From contig NZ_JBLXCD010000005.1 in NCBI RefSeq assembly GCF_048265165.1, positions 1-64,000 of the forward strand: a DNA stretch of 64,000 bases, in the 5' to 3' direction. Origin of the DNA: Oceanospirillum sp048265165. GTDB taxonomy: Bacteria; Pseudomonadota; Gammaproteobacteria; Pseudomonadales; Halomonadaceae. The position numbers were made by a program, and so were the translations under genes. Shown here piece after piece: positions 10,501-20,600 of the stretch. The notes under the pieces are model-generated. The model did not search any database. It had not been told where the DNA came from and was given only the letters and a program-made list of their open reading frames with translations. How positions within the stretch are numbered: position 1 is the stretch's first letter; every line of letters begins with the position of its first letter.

Positions 10501-13014
10501 TCAAGCCTTACTACTTCGGCAGTATGCTATCAACTGATCAAAAGTAATCGGCCGGGAAAAGTAATATCCCTGAACTTCATCGCACTTCTCTGCCGAGAGA
10601 AAATCCAGTTGAGCCGCTGTCTCAACCCCTTCCGCAGTCAAAGCCAGTTTAAAGTTCTTTGCAAGGCTGACAACGGCCCTTGTTAAAGCAACGCTATTGC
10701 TATCACAGGGCAGCCCATCCACAAAAGATTTATCGATCTTAATTCGTGTTACCGGCATACTCTGCAGTGTATTCATTGCTGAATAACCTGTACCAAAATC
10801 ATCTATCGCAAGACGAACACCTCTATCGCGGAAATACTGTAGTCGCTCCCGGGCTTTTCCTGGCTGACGGGCAATATAGCTCTCTGTAATCTCCAGCTCC
10901 AGCGCATATGGGGCAATTCCACTCTCTTGTAAAACCCGATCCAGAACAGAGGGGAAAGCATCATCATCAAGCTGAACATTAGACACATTGATACTGACAT
11001 GATCCAGTCTGACGCCAAGCCTGGAAAGCTCCATATAGTCCTGGCAGCCCTGCACTAATACCCACTCCCCTAGCGGGACAATAAGTCCAAGCTCTTCTGC
11101 AAGAGGAATAAACCGGGCCGGAGAGACCAGACCAAGACATGGGTGGTGCCAACGAATCAAAGCCTCAACGGCAACCACTTTACCGGTATCAGCAGAAACC
11201 TTAGGCTGGTAATACAACTCAAACTCAGAAAAATCTTTCAGCGCGTGTCGCAGTGCACTAGCCAGCTCAGCTTTTTCATTAACCTGTGCGGACAACTCTT
11301 TCGAGAAAAAGCAGAAACTGTTCCGGCCGTTTTCCTTGGCTTTGTACATTGCGAGATCAGCATACTTCGTCAGAGTAATGCTATCCTGGCCGTCTTCAGG
11401 AAAGAGCGTTATGCCAATGCTTGCAGAGATATTAATCTGCTGTTCGCCGACAGTGAAAGGATGACTGAGCAATCTGATAATTCTGCATGCGACAACTCTG
11501 GCATCTTCTGCTGAGCGAAGGTTCTCGATCAAAAGATTAAACTCATCGCCACCGATACGGGCCAGGGTTTCATTTACTGAAAGGCTACACTCCAACCGTG
11601 AGGCAACCGCCTGTAATAGTTTATCGCCTACATCATGACCCTGAATATCGTTCACCTCTTTGAACTGGTCCAGGTCAATAAAGAGAATTGCTGCAGAGCT
11701 GTGTAATTGGCCTGCTTTTTTAAGGGACTCATCCAGAAAGCGCGACCAGAAACGGCGGTTGGACAGACCGGTCAGCACATCATGATCCGACAAGTATTTC
11801 AGCTCTTTCCGGGACTTCGTCAGAGAACACTCCCGCTCACGAACAGTACTGGCCAGTACGTTAATACTCTCAGAAACCTGCTGCAACTCGTCACGACTCT
11901 CAAGCACGTGGGTTGGTGAGTAATCACACTGTTGAATTTTGAGAATCTGAGACACCAACGCATCCAGAGGTCGCCGCAGACTACGCACCGTAATAAAGCG
12001 AATCCAGAAAAGGGCAAAAAGGACAGCAACAAGCAAAAGCACAAACAGGTGGGTTCGATTCTGACTCAGAACTTGAGTTAACTGGTGACGTTGCATACTA
12101 ACGTTAAAAAAAACTCGACCGTCAAGAGTATCCAGATACATGCTGCTATAATAACGCTCAGGCCCTTCGAAAATACTGAACACCTGCAAATCGTCGCGCA
12201 GAGGCCCGATATTTTCGACACCGCCAGCGGGGTCATCTGAAAGGATAAAATCCAGATTCATATTACCGGAAAGGGCAGTAAAGTAACCCTTACCTAACAC
12301 CCGTGACATCTCAATATGAGCAATGGGACTATCAGGTTTTTTGTCTGAAAGACTCAGATGTGAAGTAATTGCTAACCCCTCTACCGAGCGGTGCAGCGTC
12401 AGATGAGTACTATTCTCTACAACCTCATCCGAATAAAAATTCACATGCTGGTAATTAATTCCGTCAACATCTATGAGAGACCAGGGCACTTCCGAGTAAT
12501 GCAGTTCAGACTCATAGCGCCGGAAAAGGGTCGGCTCCCCCTTTCTGTAAGAAATAATATTCAAATGAAAGCCTCTGCTGTTATCACGAGCAACATAAGC
12601 GATGACTTCCATCTTACGTCCATAAAGTACTATAGAGTCGTTAAAGGAAAGCTTAACCTTATTCAGTAGCTCCTGAGCTAAAGCTTTCTTCTCCTGATCC
12701 GGCAGAAAACTTGTGTAGTGTTTCCTATCGTCATAAAGGTTGATCAACTTCAGAGAAGCCAAAGCCGTCTCATCAGCTTTAAGAAAAGCAACGCCATCAT
12801 TCAGGCTTGATTCGATCTGAGAAAGATTGAAGTTTAAACGCTCAAAGCTGTAGGCCATCCGGGTTCGGGTCGCATCCAGAAAACTGGTACGCAAGAAGTA
12901 ATCAAAGTAGACACCTAACCCTGTAATGACAATAACAGTCAGCATCGCCACCCAGAATGCTAAGCGGTTAGCCAGTCCATTTCTGCGGACAACAGAATCT
13001 TTAGCAAAGATCAT
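10501..13014 (-). CDS. Membrane-bound GGDEF-EAL protein (c-di-GMP synthesis/turnover)
   Basis: At 837 residues it has a membrane helix at about 18-42, a periplasmic sensor of about 270 residues of unrecognised type, a second helix at about 315-337, a HAMP-like linker, a GGDEF domain (motif ARIGGDEF near 487) and an EAL domain (VEALIRW near 616, DDFGTGYS, AEGVE). Both active-site motifs look intact, so either activity is possible; no RxxD inhibitory site precedes GGDEF. It is upstream of the type I secretion operon on the same strand, 456 bp away. Giant adhesins exported by such systems are commonly governed by c-di-GMP (as with LapD in pseudomonads), so a link is plausible, but LapD itself has degenerate catalytic sites, unlike this protein. 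Confidence 0.92.
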   Translation of the reverse strand: MIFAKDSVVRRNGLANRLAFWVAMLTVIVITGLGVYFDYFLRTSFLDATRTRMAYSFERLNFNLSQIESSLNDGVAFLKADETALASLKLINLYDDRKHYTSFLPDQEKKALAQELLNKVKLSFNDSIVLYGRKMEVIAYVARDNSRGFHLNIISYRKGEPTLFRRYESELHYSEVPWSLIDVDGINYQHVNFYSDEVVENSTHLTLHRSVEGLAITSHLSLSDKKPDSPIAHIEMSRVLGKGYFTALSGNMNLDFILSDDPAGGVENIGPLRDDLQVFSIFEGPERYYSSMYLDTLDGRVFFNVSMQRHQLTQVLSQNRTHLFVLLLVAVLFALFWIRFITVRSLRRPLDALVSQILKIQQCDYSPTHVLESRDELQQVSESINVLASTVRERECSLTKSRKELKYLSDHDVLTGLSNRRFWSRFLDESLKKAGQLHSSAAILFIDLDQFKEVNDIQGHDVGDKLLQAVASRLECSLSVNETLARIGGDEFNLLIENLRSAEDARVVACRIIRLLSHPFTVGEQQINISASIGITLFPEDGQDSITLTKYADLAMYKAKENGRNSFCFFSKELSAQVNEKAELASALRHALKDFSEFELYYQPKVSADTGKVVAVEALIRWHHPCLGLVSPARFIPLAEELGLIVPLGEWVLVQGCQDYMELSRLGVRLDHVSINVSNVQLDDDAFPSVLDRVLQESGIAPYALELEITESYIARQPGKARERLQYFRDRGVRLAIDDFGTGYSAMNTLQSMPVTRIKIDKSFVDGLPCDSNSVALTRAVVSLAKNFKLALTAEGVETAAQLDFLSAEKCDEVQGYYFSRPITFDQLIAYCRSSKA

Positions 13015-13445
13015 CAGTCAGCATCTTCTCCATTTTCAGCAGATCAGCCATGATACACAGGCCGTGATTTCTCATGTTTCATTGCAAGGCCCGTTTTTCT
13101 CAGCAGATGGAAGCACTTGATCGTACCATACTCATCTGCTCCCTATATAAATAACCTCTCAGGCAGTTACTTTATACACCTCAGCAGTCATCACCAGGAA
13201 GTTCTGTAGGAGTCTGTCAGAAAAACAACGCCCGGGCTTTAGCCATGACAAAATATCAACATATTCACCACCCGCTGAAACATTAAGAAATAAATAAATG
13301 CTATCAAATGCAAGACGACCCAGAGCATCTGCCAGCCCGGACTCACAGTACATCACTCACCGGTTTACTAAAGATTGAGATTAAATCTGGTAAAGTGCGC
13401 CTTGCACTATTTAGAATCGGCGTAAACTTACCCCTGAACAATTGA
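13015..13445. other. Divergent intergenic region between GGDEF-EAL gene and nhaR-like gene
   Basis: No convincing gene is present. It must contain the divergent promoters of the two flanking genes. Close to the regulator start there is an inverted repeat, AGTGC-N5-GCACT at 13394-13408, inside a wider imperfect dyad that includes TAAA and TTTA, which could be a LysR-type binding box for autoregulation. Confidence 0.45.
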
Positions 13446-14375
13446 GTGAACAACTGCGTGCTAAAAGACCTGAACCTGAAGCATCTCTATTATTTCTGGG
13501 TTATTGCAGAAACAGGATCTATTGCCAGAGCCAGTGATCAACTGGATCTGGCCCCTCAAACCCTGAGTGGCCAACTCTCCGCCTTTGAAGCTAAAACCGG
13601 TGCCCTTTTCAGCCGTAAAGGTCGTGGCCTGAAGCTAACGGCCCTGGGAGAAAAAGTCAGAGACTATGCAAATAAAATTTTCGCACTGGCCGGGGAACTG
13701 GATCAGGTATTGCGTAATCCGGATGACAACCAACCCATCAGGTTTTCTGTGGGCTTTTCTGCTTCCGTTCACAAAATGATCGCTTACCGGCTTATTCAGC
13801 CAGCACTTGAATGTGGGCAACGGCTGCAATTAAAGATTGTCAGCGGAGACCTGACTGACTTGCTGCGCAGCCTGAAACGACAGACACTGGATCTGGTCAT
13901 TAGCGACCAACCCATTACACCGGATATGTCAGCGGGTATTGGTGACCTTCACCCGAAGCACCTGCTCAGCTCTCCCCTCTCCATGTTTGCAGCCCCAAGA
14001 CTGGCTTGGAGTCTGCGCCAAGGCTTCCCTTACTCACTGGACGGGCACCCTCTGTTAACCAACGATACGGACACTCAGTGGTTTTCAGAACTGTCCTTCT
14101 GGTTGAAACAGCAGAAAATTGATATGAAGGTTCAAGCAGAAATTAATGACAGTGCTCTGATTAAAATTTTTGCCCGGGAAGGTATGGGGATATTTACCGC
14201 TCCTTCCGTTATTGCCGATGAGGTCTGCCGACAATATTTGGTGGAAGAAGCCGGTGAAATTCAGTCCGTTTCGGTCAGCCATTACGCAGTAACCCGAACA
14301 CCAGACCCAATTCATCCCGGTATAAAAGCAGTTTTGGCCGCATCCGGGCCTGGTACTGCCGATAAAAAGAGATGA
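13446..14375 (+). CDS. nhaR: LysR-family transcriptional regulator, NhaR type
   Basis: The 309-residue protein begins with a winged helix-turn-helix (about 8-66; NLKHLYYFWVIAETGSIARA, then LDLAPQTLSGQLSAFE) that closely follows the NhaR pattern, where the usual LysR start is replaced by LNYNHLYYFW-type sequence. The rest is a LysR effector-binding domain. In enterobacteria NhaR senses Na+ and activates nhaA, and it also affects biofilm polysaccharide genes. Here no antiporter gene adjoins it; nhaD lies 46 kb away. The annotated start is GTG at 13446; a second in-frame GTG at 13458 is also possible. The ORF converges on the chemoreceptor gene. Confidence 0.85.
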   Translation: MNNCVLKDLNLKHLYYFWVIAETGSIARASDQLDLAPQTLSGQLSAFEAKTGALFSRKGRGLKLTALGEKVRDYANKIFALAGELDQVLRNPDDNQPIRFSVGFSASVHKMIAYRLIQPALECGQRLQLKIVSGDLTDLLRSLKRQTLDLVISDQPITPDMSAGIGDLHPKHLLSSPLSMFAAPRLAWSLRQGFPYSLDGHPLLTNDTDTQWFSELSFWLKQQKIDMKVQAEINDSALIKIFAREGMGIFTAPSVIADEVCRQYLVEEAGEIQSVSVSHYAVTRTPDPIHPGIKAVLAASGPGTADKKR

Positions 14376-14609
14376 TTTATTGATACCCTTGGTGATTACT
14401 CATCAATACAGGGATAGAAGATCCACAAAAATTACAAGGTTTTACGAGAAGTAGCAAACAAACGGGTAAAACCGACCAATCATCGAAAAAAACAGACAAT
14501 TGAAACGAAAAAACCTGTTTTTCCTGATCATTTAATCCGTCACTCTTACGCACGTTGCTGATGCGGAAAACGCTTTTGCTTTTTACAAGCAACGGTACTG
14601 ATTCGTAAT

Positions 14610-14706
14610 CTGAGGTAACACAGCAAGGCACAGATCCTTCTCGCCCGCCCGCGTTACAGCTTATCCAAGCTGATTATATGGGGGTTTGTGCCTTGCTTTA
14701 CCTCAG
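14610..14706. repeat. 97-bp element with long terminal inverted repeats
   Basis: The left arm (14610-14632) begins CTGAGGTAA, has a 3-base bulge, and continues AGCAAGGCACA; the right arm (14687-14706) is its reverse complement, giving 20 paired positions. The interior holds a second hairpin, CAGCTT-N4-AAGCTG. It lies between the convergent nhaR-like and chemoreceptor genes. It has no clear U-tract, so it is less like a simple terminator than like a small palindromic mobile element or structured RNA. Confidence 0.65.
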
Positions 14707-14767
14707 AATGCTGACACATTAGCCCTATATCTCTGAGATATCTTGGTAATGATATTCCTTCAGATCA

Positions 14768-16645
14768 TCAACGATTAGCTAAATTTTCCACTGATTTAAG
14801 CTCAATCTCAAATTTGGCACAGTGCTGCTGATACATTGTCTCCAGCTCCAGCTCACCCTTCAGGTTACCCGGCTCATCTTTATAGCCAGCCTTACCTTGC
14901 ACCGGCTGCCCTTGCCAGCGCTGTTCAATCTGATTTCGTTCCGGACGACTACTGAACCAACGAATAAAGCGGTTTGCCTGTGCCAACAATCGATAGCTGG
15001 ATGCAGAAGCGGAAACCGCCATGGTGTAGTAAAAAGGTTGCAACTCCGCATGCCCCGGAAGAATCTCAATCTTTCCATACCAGGGGCTCTGAGGATTTTC
15101 GCACGCCCAGTAATAAATTGGCAGATCCACCCCAAAGGCATCAACAATCCCATCCGACAGACAGTTATGAATCCGTGACTGATCCGAGTATGCGATCAGG
15201 TTGTCCAGAACGACCTTTCCGCCAGGCTTACTGGCATTGGCACTCCAGCGCAGATTATTATCTTCCAGCACCTGAATAGCTGCAGGGTCATTGATCACAC
15301 CCAGTACTTTACCGTTCAGGTCATTCAGCGTCTTGATTCTGCTATCATCTTTGCGCCGGGCAAGGACAAAATGCAGATAGGTATATGCATCGGAATAAGC
15401 CAAATTTCCATACTCAGCAGATGGCGGCAGTGCACTGATCACAATATCCGCCGGAGGTTCTCCAAAGCTCTTGCCCGCACTGAGCAACTCAGTGCACATA
15501 TCCCAGGGAGCTTCAATAAACTCACATTTCACCCCCAGATAGTCTGCAAACGCCTGAGCATAGTCCACATCCAGCCCTTTCAACGGTTCACCTAAGCGTT
15601 CCCGAAAGGATAAACCGACAAAATTTGGCTCAATGGCAACCCGTAAGATACCCCGCTGGAGAATATCATCCAGCTGGTCATGGCCCGGGTCAGGTACCAG
15701 ATAAAGTTTTTGACTGATCCGGTCAAAAGCACTAACCGCCTGATCGATCTCGCCATTGATCAGGTCAATTCTGTTCAGCCCTTTGCTCATTTCACCGGCA
15801 ACACTACTAATATGCAGGCTCTTATCATTAATGCGCTCCATCGCACCGGTACTTAACTCCAGTGTTTCAAAAATCACACCGGTATTCTCCATCACCGTAC
15901 CAATCTGCTGTTCGATGGACTGAAACAGAGTCGTCAACTGATGACTGGAGTTTTGAATGGTATCCACAAACTCCGATAACCGCGCCATATTACTGACACG
16001 GACATTATTCAGCTCATCGTTAACCGATGTAAAATCTAATTGAGCAGCTGCCTCCTGAACCTGCTCCATAGTAACCGCAGCCAAACGACGGACTTCATCA
16101 GCCACCACAGCAAAACCTCGCCCTTGCTCCCCAGCTCTTGCAGCTTCAATGGATGCATTCAGCGCTAACAAATTAATTCCTTTGCCAATATCCTCAATAC
16201 CACTTAGCACTGACGTTACGCTACTGGCCTTCTCTTGCAAAACCGTGGAGATCTGACTAAGCGTTCCATTGAGCGCCTCATTAACCTGATTCACCTCATC
16301 ATCCATCAGGCTTTGCATAGAGTGGACGGTACTGTTTGAGCGGTTAAGGTGATCTTTAGCCTGATTCAACTCATCATCCAGCTTATTTGCCCGCTGCCGC
16401 ACTTCAGACAAAAAGTTATCCTGAGCTTCCAGTGCCCTGAATACCTGAAGAGAAAGTAAAGAGGTGTGTTCACTGACTAACTGCATTGCACGGTAAAAAC
16501 GCTTACTTTTCTGGAGATGCTCAGGATCAGGGATAGCAGCCTCCAGACAAGACTCTAATTCCGGGTCAATCATGTCACCTGTATCCAGTTGAGCATCATT
16601 GGTACGCGAAAAAGATTTAAATACAGATCCGAGCCTTTTTCTCAT
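14768..16645 (-). CDS. Soluble chemoreceptor fused to a type 3 solute-binding domain
   Basis: This 625-residue protein has no membrane segment or signal peptide. Residues about 60-320 are a methyl-accepting chemotaxis signalling domain containing the conserved hairpin tip (GINLLALNASIEAARAGEQG and ADEVRRLA at about 152-190). Residues about 330-590 are an SBP_bac_3-like fold (ILRVAIEPNFVGLSF, LDVDYAQAFADYLG, ADIVISALPPSAEYG), normally a periplasmic amino-acid-binding protein. The order is the reverse of a normal receptor, where sensing precedes signalling, and the ligand domain would lie in the cytoplasm. It follows the methylamine operon with 313 bp between, and has its own sigma-54 promoter. 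It may sense an intracellular amino-acid-like metabolite; ligand is unknown. Confidence 0.88.
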   Translation of the reverse strand: MRKRLGSVFKSFSRTNDAQLDTGDMIDPELESCLEAAIPDPEHLQKSKRFYRAMQLVSEHTSLLSLQVFRALEAQDNFLSEVRQRANKLDDELNQAKDHLNRSNSTVHSMQSLMDDEVNQVNEALNGTLSQISTVLQEKASSVTSVLSGIEDIGKGINLLALNASIEAARAGEQGRGFAVVADEVRRLAAVTMEQVQEAAAQLDFTSVNDELNNVRVSNMARLSEFVDTIQNSSHQLTTLFQSIEQQIGTVMENTGVIFETLELSTGAMERINDKSLHISSVAGEMSKGLNRIDLINGEIDQAVSAFDRISQKLYLVPDPGHDQLDDILQRGILRVAIEPNFVGLSFRERLGEPLKGLDVDYAQAFADYLGVKCEFIEAPWDMCTELLSAGKSFGEPPADIVISALPPSAEYGNLAYSDAYTYLHFVLARRKDDSRIKTLNDLNGKVLGVINDPAAIQVLEDNNLRWSANASKPGGKVVLDNLIAYSDQSRIHNCLSDGIVDAFGVDLPIYYWACENPQSPWYGKIEILPGHAELQPFYYTMAVSASASSYRLLAQANRFIRWFSSRPERNQIEQRWQGQPVQGKAGYKDEPGNLKGELELETMYQQHCAKFEIELKSVENLANR

Positions 16646-16697
16646 ATTCCAAGTCCTGTAAAAGGTGGGCTTAACAATCAGGTGTTACAGAGATAAC

Positions 16698-16714
16698 AGC
16701 AATAGCTATGCCAG
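16698..16714 (-). promoter_or_regulatory. Sigma-54 (-24/-12) promoter of the chemoreceptor-SBP gene
   Basis: On the minus strand the sequence reads CTGGCATAGCTATTGCTG: TGGCAT at -24 and TTGC at -12, with GG and GC separated by exactly ten bases as sigma-54 requires. Transcription would begin near 16688, about 43 bases before the ATG at 16645. Chemotaxis and nitrogen genes are commonly sigma-54 dependent. Confidence 0.7.
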
Positions 16715-16916
16715 CGTCGCAACCCCTTATAAACGCTGATGTTTCAGGTTAACGCCATCCTATTAACTCAACCTCTGCCAACAAAATGCACGGCCTGACA
16801 TTGGCTTGCACCACTATAGGGCGCAAGCCTTTATTAATCGCGATAGTCGAGTCCGAGTTAGAAAACAAACAGAAGGGCAAGGCTAGAAAATCAACAGAAG
16901 AAAATGTAAGTCCATC

Positions 16917-16947
16917 AAAAGGCATCGCCGGAGTACTCTCCGGCGAT
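16917..16947 (-). terminator. Terminator after the N-methylglutamate operon
   Basis: A perfect 10-bp stem (ATCGCCGGAG at 16924-16933 with CTCCGGCGAT at 16938-16947, loop TACT) lies 12 bp after the stop of mgdD. On the minus strand it is followed by a short TTTT run, so it is probably an intrinsic terminator, although the U-tract is modest. Confidence 0.65.
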
Positions 16948-16958
16948 ACCCAGGGTAT

Positions 16959-17651
16959 TTACAGCAATGGCGCTATACCGCACAAGCCTCCCTGATACTC
17001 AGCTACCGCATCCTGCAAAACCGTCAGCAGATACTCACTGGAGCTGATATCACTGAGAATGGAGAAACAAGGCAGTTCTCGGATCTGGTGACGTACAACA
17101 ATACAGTTAGTTCGGGCAACCGATGTCTGAGCGATAGCCCCCACAGGAAACGCCTTCTCCCGGAGATCCACCGCACAAAGCTTGGCCATCACCTGTTCGA
17201 TATAATCGCCGGTCAGTGCAAACCAGGCATGACTGTCCTCACAGAACAACGGATAACAGTGTGCCGGAGTATCCCGATGCTGGAGGGGCATCTGCGCAAC
17301 CCGCTGCCCCAGATCCTGCAGGCTACCCAGCAACCAGAACTCCGTAGGGCTCAGTCGAAGCGCCAACTCCCCAAGAGGTTGTACTGTGCTCTGATTGGGG
17401 GTCTCAGGCAAAAGAGTGCTCTGGTCGCGCAAAAACGCCTCTGCCCCCAGCCCTCGATAACCCACCCGAGGCAGCAGGGTCAGATCCACAATGCCGGCAC
17501 GCTTCAGACGGTCGGTATCCCCGGCATCAAGCTGTGTCAACAACCTTCCGCCCAAGGCGGTCTCAGTGTCATATTGGCCGGATAACAGACGATAGTACGG
17601 CGTACGCACTGCACCTGCTTCCGGCGAACGATCTTGTGTTTGCATCATCAA
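16959..17651 (-). CDS. mgdD: N-methylglutamate dehydrogenase subunit D (sarcosine oxidase gamma-like)
   Basis: The 230-residue protein resembles SoxG, the gamma subunit of heterotetrameric sarcosine oxidase, with the family-like segments LLPRVGYRGLGAEAFL near the N-terminus and DLREKAFPVGAIAQTSVARTNC-like sequence near residue 160. In the N-methylglutamate pathway the four Sox-like subunits oxidise N-methylglutamate to glutamate while moving the methyl carbon to tetrahydrofolate. SoxG alone does not identify the substrate; the neighbouring gmaS and mgs genes do. Its start abuts the stop of mgdC, and it is the last gene of the operon before a terminator. Confidence 0.85.
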   Translation of the reverse strand: MMMQTQDRSPEAGAVRTPYYRLLSGQYDTETALGGRLLTQLDAGDTDRLKRAGIVDLTLLPRVGYRGLGAEAFLRDQSTLLPETPNQSTVQPLGELALRLSPTEFWLLGSLQDLGQRVAQMPLQHRDTPAHCYPLFCEDSHAWFALTGDYIEQVMAKLCAVDLREKAFPVGAIAQTSVARTNCIVVRHQIRELPCFSILSDISSSEYLLTVLQDAVAEYQGGLCGIAPLL

Positions 17652-20600
17652 TTAAACCTCCTGCCGCTTTTGTTCAGGATCATAAAAAGGCAGAGCCAAC
17701 ACTTCCGCCTTAACAATCAGGTCTCCCTCAACACGAATCGGGAATGAAGAGCCCACATCCGACTGTTCGATCCCCACATAGGCCATGCCGATAATGGCGT
17801 TAACCGTTGGTGAGTATTCACAAGAGGTCACATGGCCGCTGATATCAGCCCCCGGACCGGCATGAGATAGCACAAGATGCCCCTCCTCCGGCTTCTGGTT
17901 CTGCGCCACAAGCTCTTTTGGCAGAGTGAAGCCCACCAGTTTTCGGGTTTGTGGACGCTTCATCACAATATCTACGGCCCGACAGCCGTTGAAGTAGGGC
18001 TTCTTCTTGCTAACCGCCCAGCCCAGAGCAACCTCACCGGGATGACTCATGCCGTCAGTATCCTGCCCGATGATGATATGCCCTTTCTCAAGGCGCAGCA
18101 GACGCTGGGTCTCAACGCCAAAGGGTCGGATATCAAACGACTCACCCGCGTTCATCAGCAGGTCCCAAAGGAGCTCACCAAAGCGGGCCGGAACGTGTAA
18201 CTCGTAACCCAACTCACCCACAAAGCCGACCCGTAGCATACGAACCGGAATTTCCTGCTCACTGCCCGGAATATTCAGGAAGCCTTCACGACAGGCCAGA
18301 TAGGGGAAACCTTCCGGACTCAGATCCTGATCCGTCAAACGTTCCAGAACCTTACGGCTGTCCGGCCCCGCAAGGTTGACGGCGGCAAAGGCAGAGCTGA
18401 CATTAGTGATATCAACATCCAGCCGCCACTGGGTATTCCAGAAGGTCATCAGACGGTAGACCGTATCAACCCCTGTGGTGGTCGCCGTCACATAGAAGTG
18501 GTCATCAGCAAAGCGACAGGCCACACCATCATCAATCACGACGCCCTGGTCATTGGTCAAAACAGCATAACGGGTTTTACCCACCGGCTGTTTCAGAAAA
18601 CCGAAGGTGTAGATACGATTCATCAGTTCTGCAGCATCCGGCCCGCGCAACTCAATGCCACCCAAAGTTGAGACATCAATCAGTCCTACCTTCTGACGCA
18701 CATGACTGGACTCATTTTCGATGCAGGCATTACGGATCTGGCGTGCCTGAGGCCATAATGGACTGGCATCACTGCCTTGCAACTGCTGATCCGGCGTCGG
18801 ATAAAAAGCCGGACGCATCCAGAGACCGGCGGGAATCATCTTTGCTCCCATCTCAAGGTGACGATGGTGCATGGCGGTGTGCCGATAGGGGTCAAACCCT
18901 CGGCCAGCCAGATAAGCCAGCTTCTCCGGCGTTAACGGCGGGCGCGCCGTTGTCACACCGGTTTCCGATACGGTACGTTGGGTCACCTTCGCCACCAGTC
19001 GCGCCGTTGGCAGTGCTGAGTGCCGCCCCTGACTGGGGCCCATGCCAACGGTGGAGAAACGTTTCACCAGTTGAATATCACGGTAACCCATTCGGGTGGC
19101 ATTAACGATATCCTTAACCTGAAGATCTTCATCAAAATCCACAAACTCTTTGCCCTTAGGGTGAGGGAAGATCGGCCAGGGAAAGTTCATCGTTTTATCG
19201 CACAACACCTTGGTGGCTGACTCATCACTCAGCCCCAGCTCTCTCAGAGCCTCAATGGCAGCCCGTTCACCATCTGCTATTACAGCAGATAAGCCATAAA
19301 TCCCGTTGACAGAACCGGCAATATGCAGATTTTCCGGCAGATTTTTCAGTGAGAATGCAGCCCGTTCATCACTGTAAGAGAGCTGACCTCCCGCTTGACA
19401 CAGTAGTTGGTAGGCTGGCATATAACCGGCAGACATGCAGAGCAGGTCGCAGGGAATAATTTCGTAATCGCTAGCTACTTCACCCGGTGAGGTGATGGTG
19501 CGAAGCTCAACAGACTTCAGATGCAGATCACCTTTTGCTTCATAAACCGTCTGACTGAAGCGAACGTCCACTCCCATGCCGACCAGCTGCCTGACCAGAT
19601 CCTGTTCTGCTGCTGAAAGCTCAGATGCCTGACGCATTTCCGCCACGGCACAAACCTTAACCTGCTGTTGTTTAAGTGTCAGAGCGGTCAGATAACCATC
19701 TTCGTTGCCGGTCAGCACCACGGCACGTTCACCGGGTTTCACCGCGTAGAGTTTCATTATGCGCATCGCAGCGCTGGACAGCACAACCCCCGGAAGGTCA
19801 TTACCCCGAAAAACCACATGTTGCTCATAAGCACCAGTTGCCATGATGCACTGTTTAGCTCGTACCTTATAAAGGCGTCTTCCCTTTAACACCGGCAGCC
19901 AGTTATCCATAAACCAAGCATTACAGACCGCATCCGTCATTACCGAAATATTTTGATGCGCCTCAACTTGAGCCACCAGATCCTGACGCAGCGACTCGGG
20001 CTCGGCACCATCCGGGAAAGCGGCATAGGTCAACGCGCCCCCCAGGATCGGGCTCTCCTCCAACAGCAGAACATCGGCACCTGTGTCAGCCGCTTTCAGG
20101 GCAGCAGAAAGCCCCGCCGGGCCAGAGCCCACTACCACCAGATCGTGGTGTAAAAAGGCCTTATCGTAGTATTCTGGCTTAAACTTAAGATCAGCAACCC
20201 CAAGCCCCGCCTTCACCCGGATCTTCTTCTCCCACCAGTCCCAAACCCCCTTAGGTTTATAGAACGCCCGGTAGTAAAACCCCACCGGCATAAAGCGGCC
20301 AAAGTGATTCAAAATGGCATCTTTGTCTTTTTTCAGGCTACCGTTTACATTTTGCCCGCCAATGCTGATGCCATTACTGGCCAGCTGGCGATCAGCCAGT
20401 ACGTTAGGCTCATCCGGTAGCTGAACCAGACTATTAGCATCATGCCCGGACAGCGTCAGTGGGCCACGGGGACGATGGTATTTAAAAGACCGTGACCAGA
20501 CCCACTCCCGGTTTGCCAGTAAGGCACTAGCCAGCGTATCGCCTTTTAAGCCAACAATAGGTGTACCTTCAAACTCAAATTCAACCGTTTGTCGCCGATC

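Noticed and set aside
13159..13356. 65-codon minus-strand frame upstream of the nhaR-like gene
   Set aside because: It has no clear ribosome site and no recognisable similarity; it occupies the region expected to hold divergent promoters. It could be a remnant but cannot be supported.
14377..14631. 84-codon minus-strand frame after the nhaR-like gene
   Set aside because: It overlaps the palindromic element and has no domain or ribosome site, so chance is more likely.
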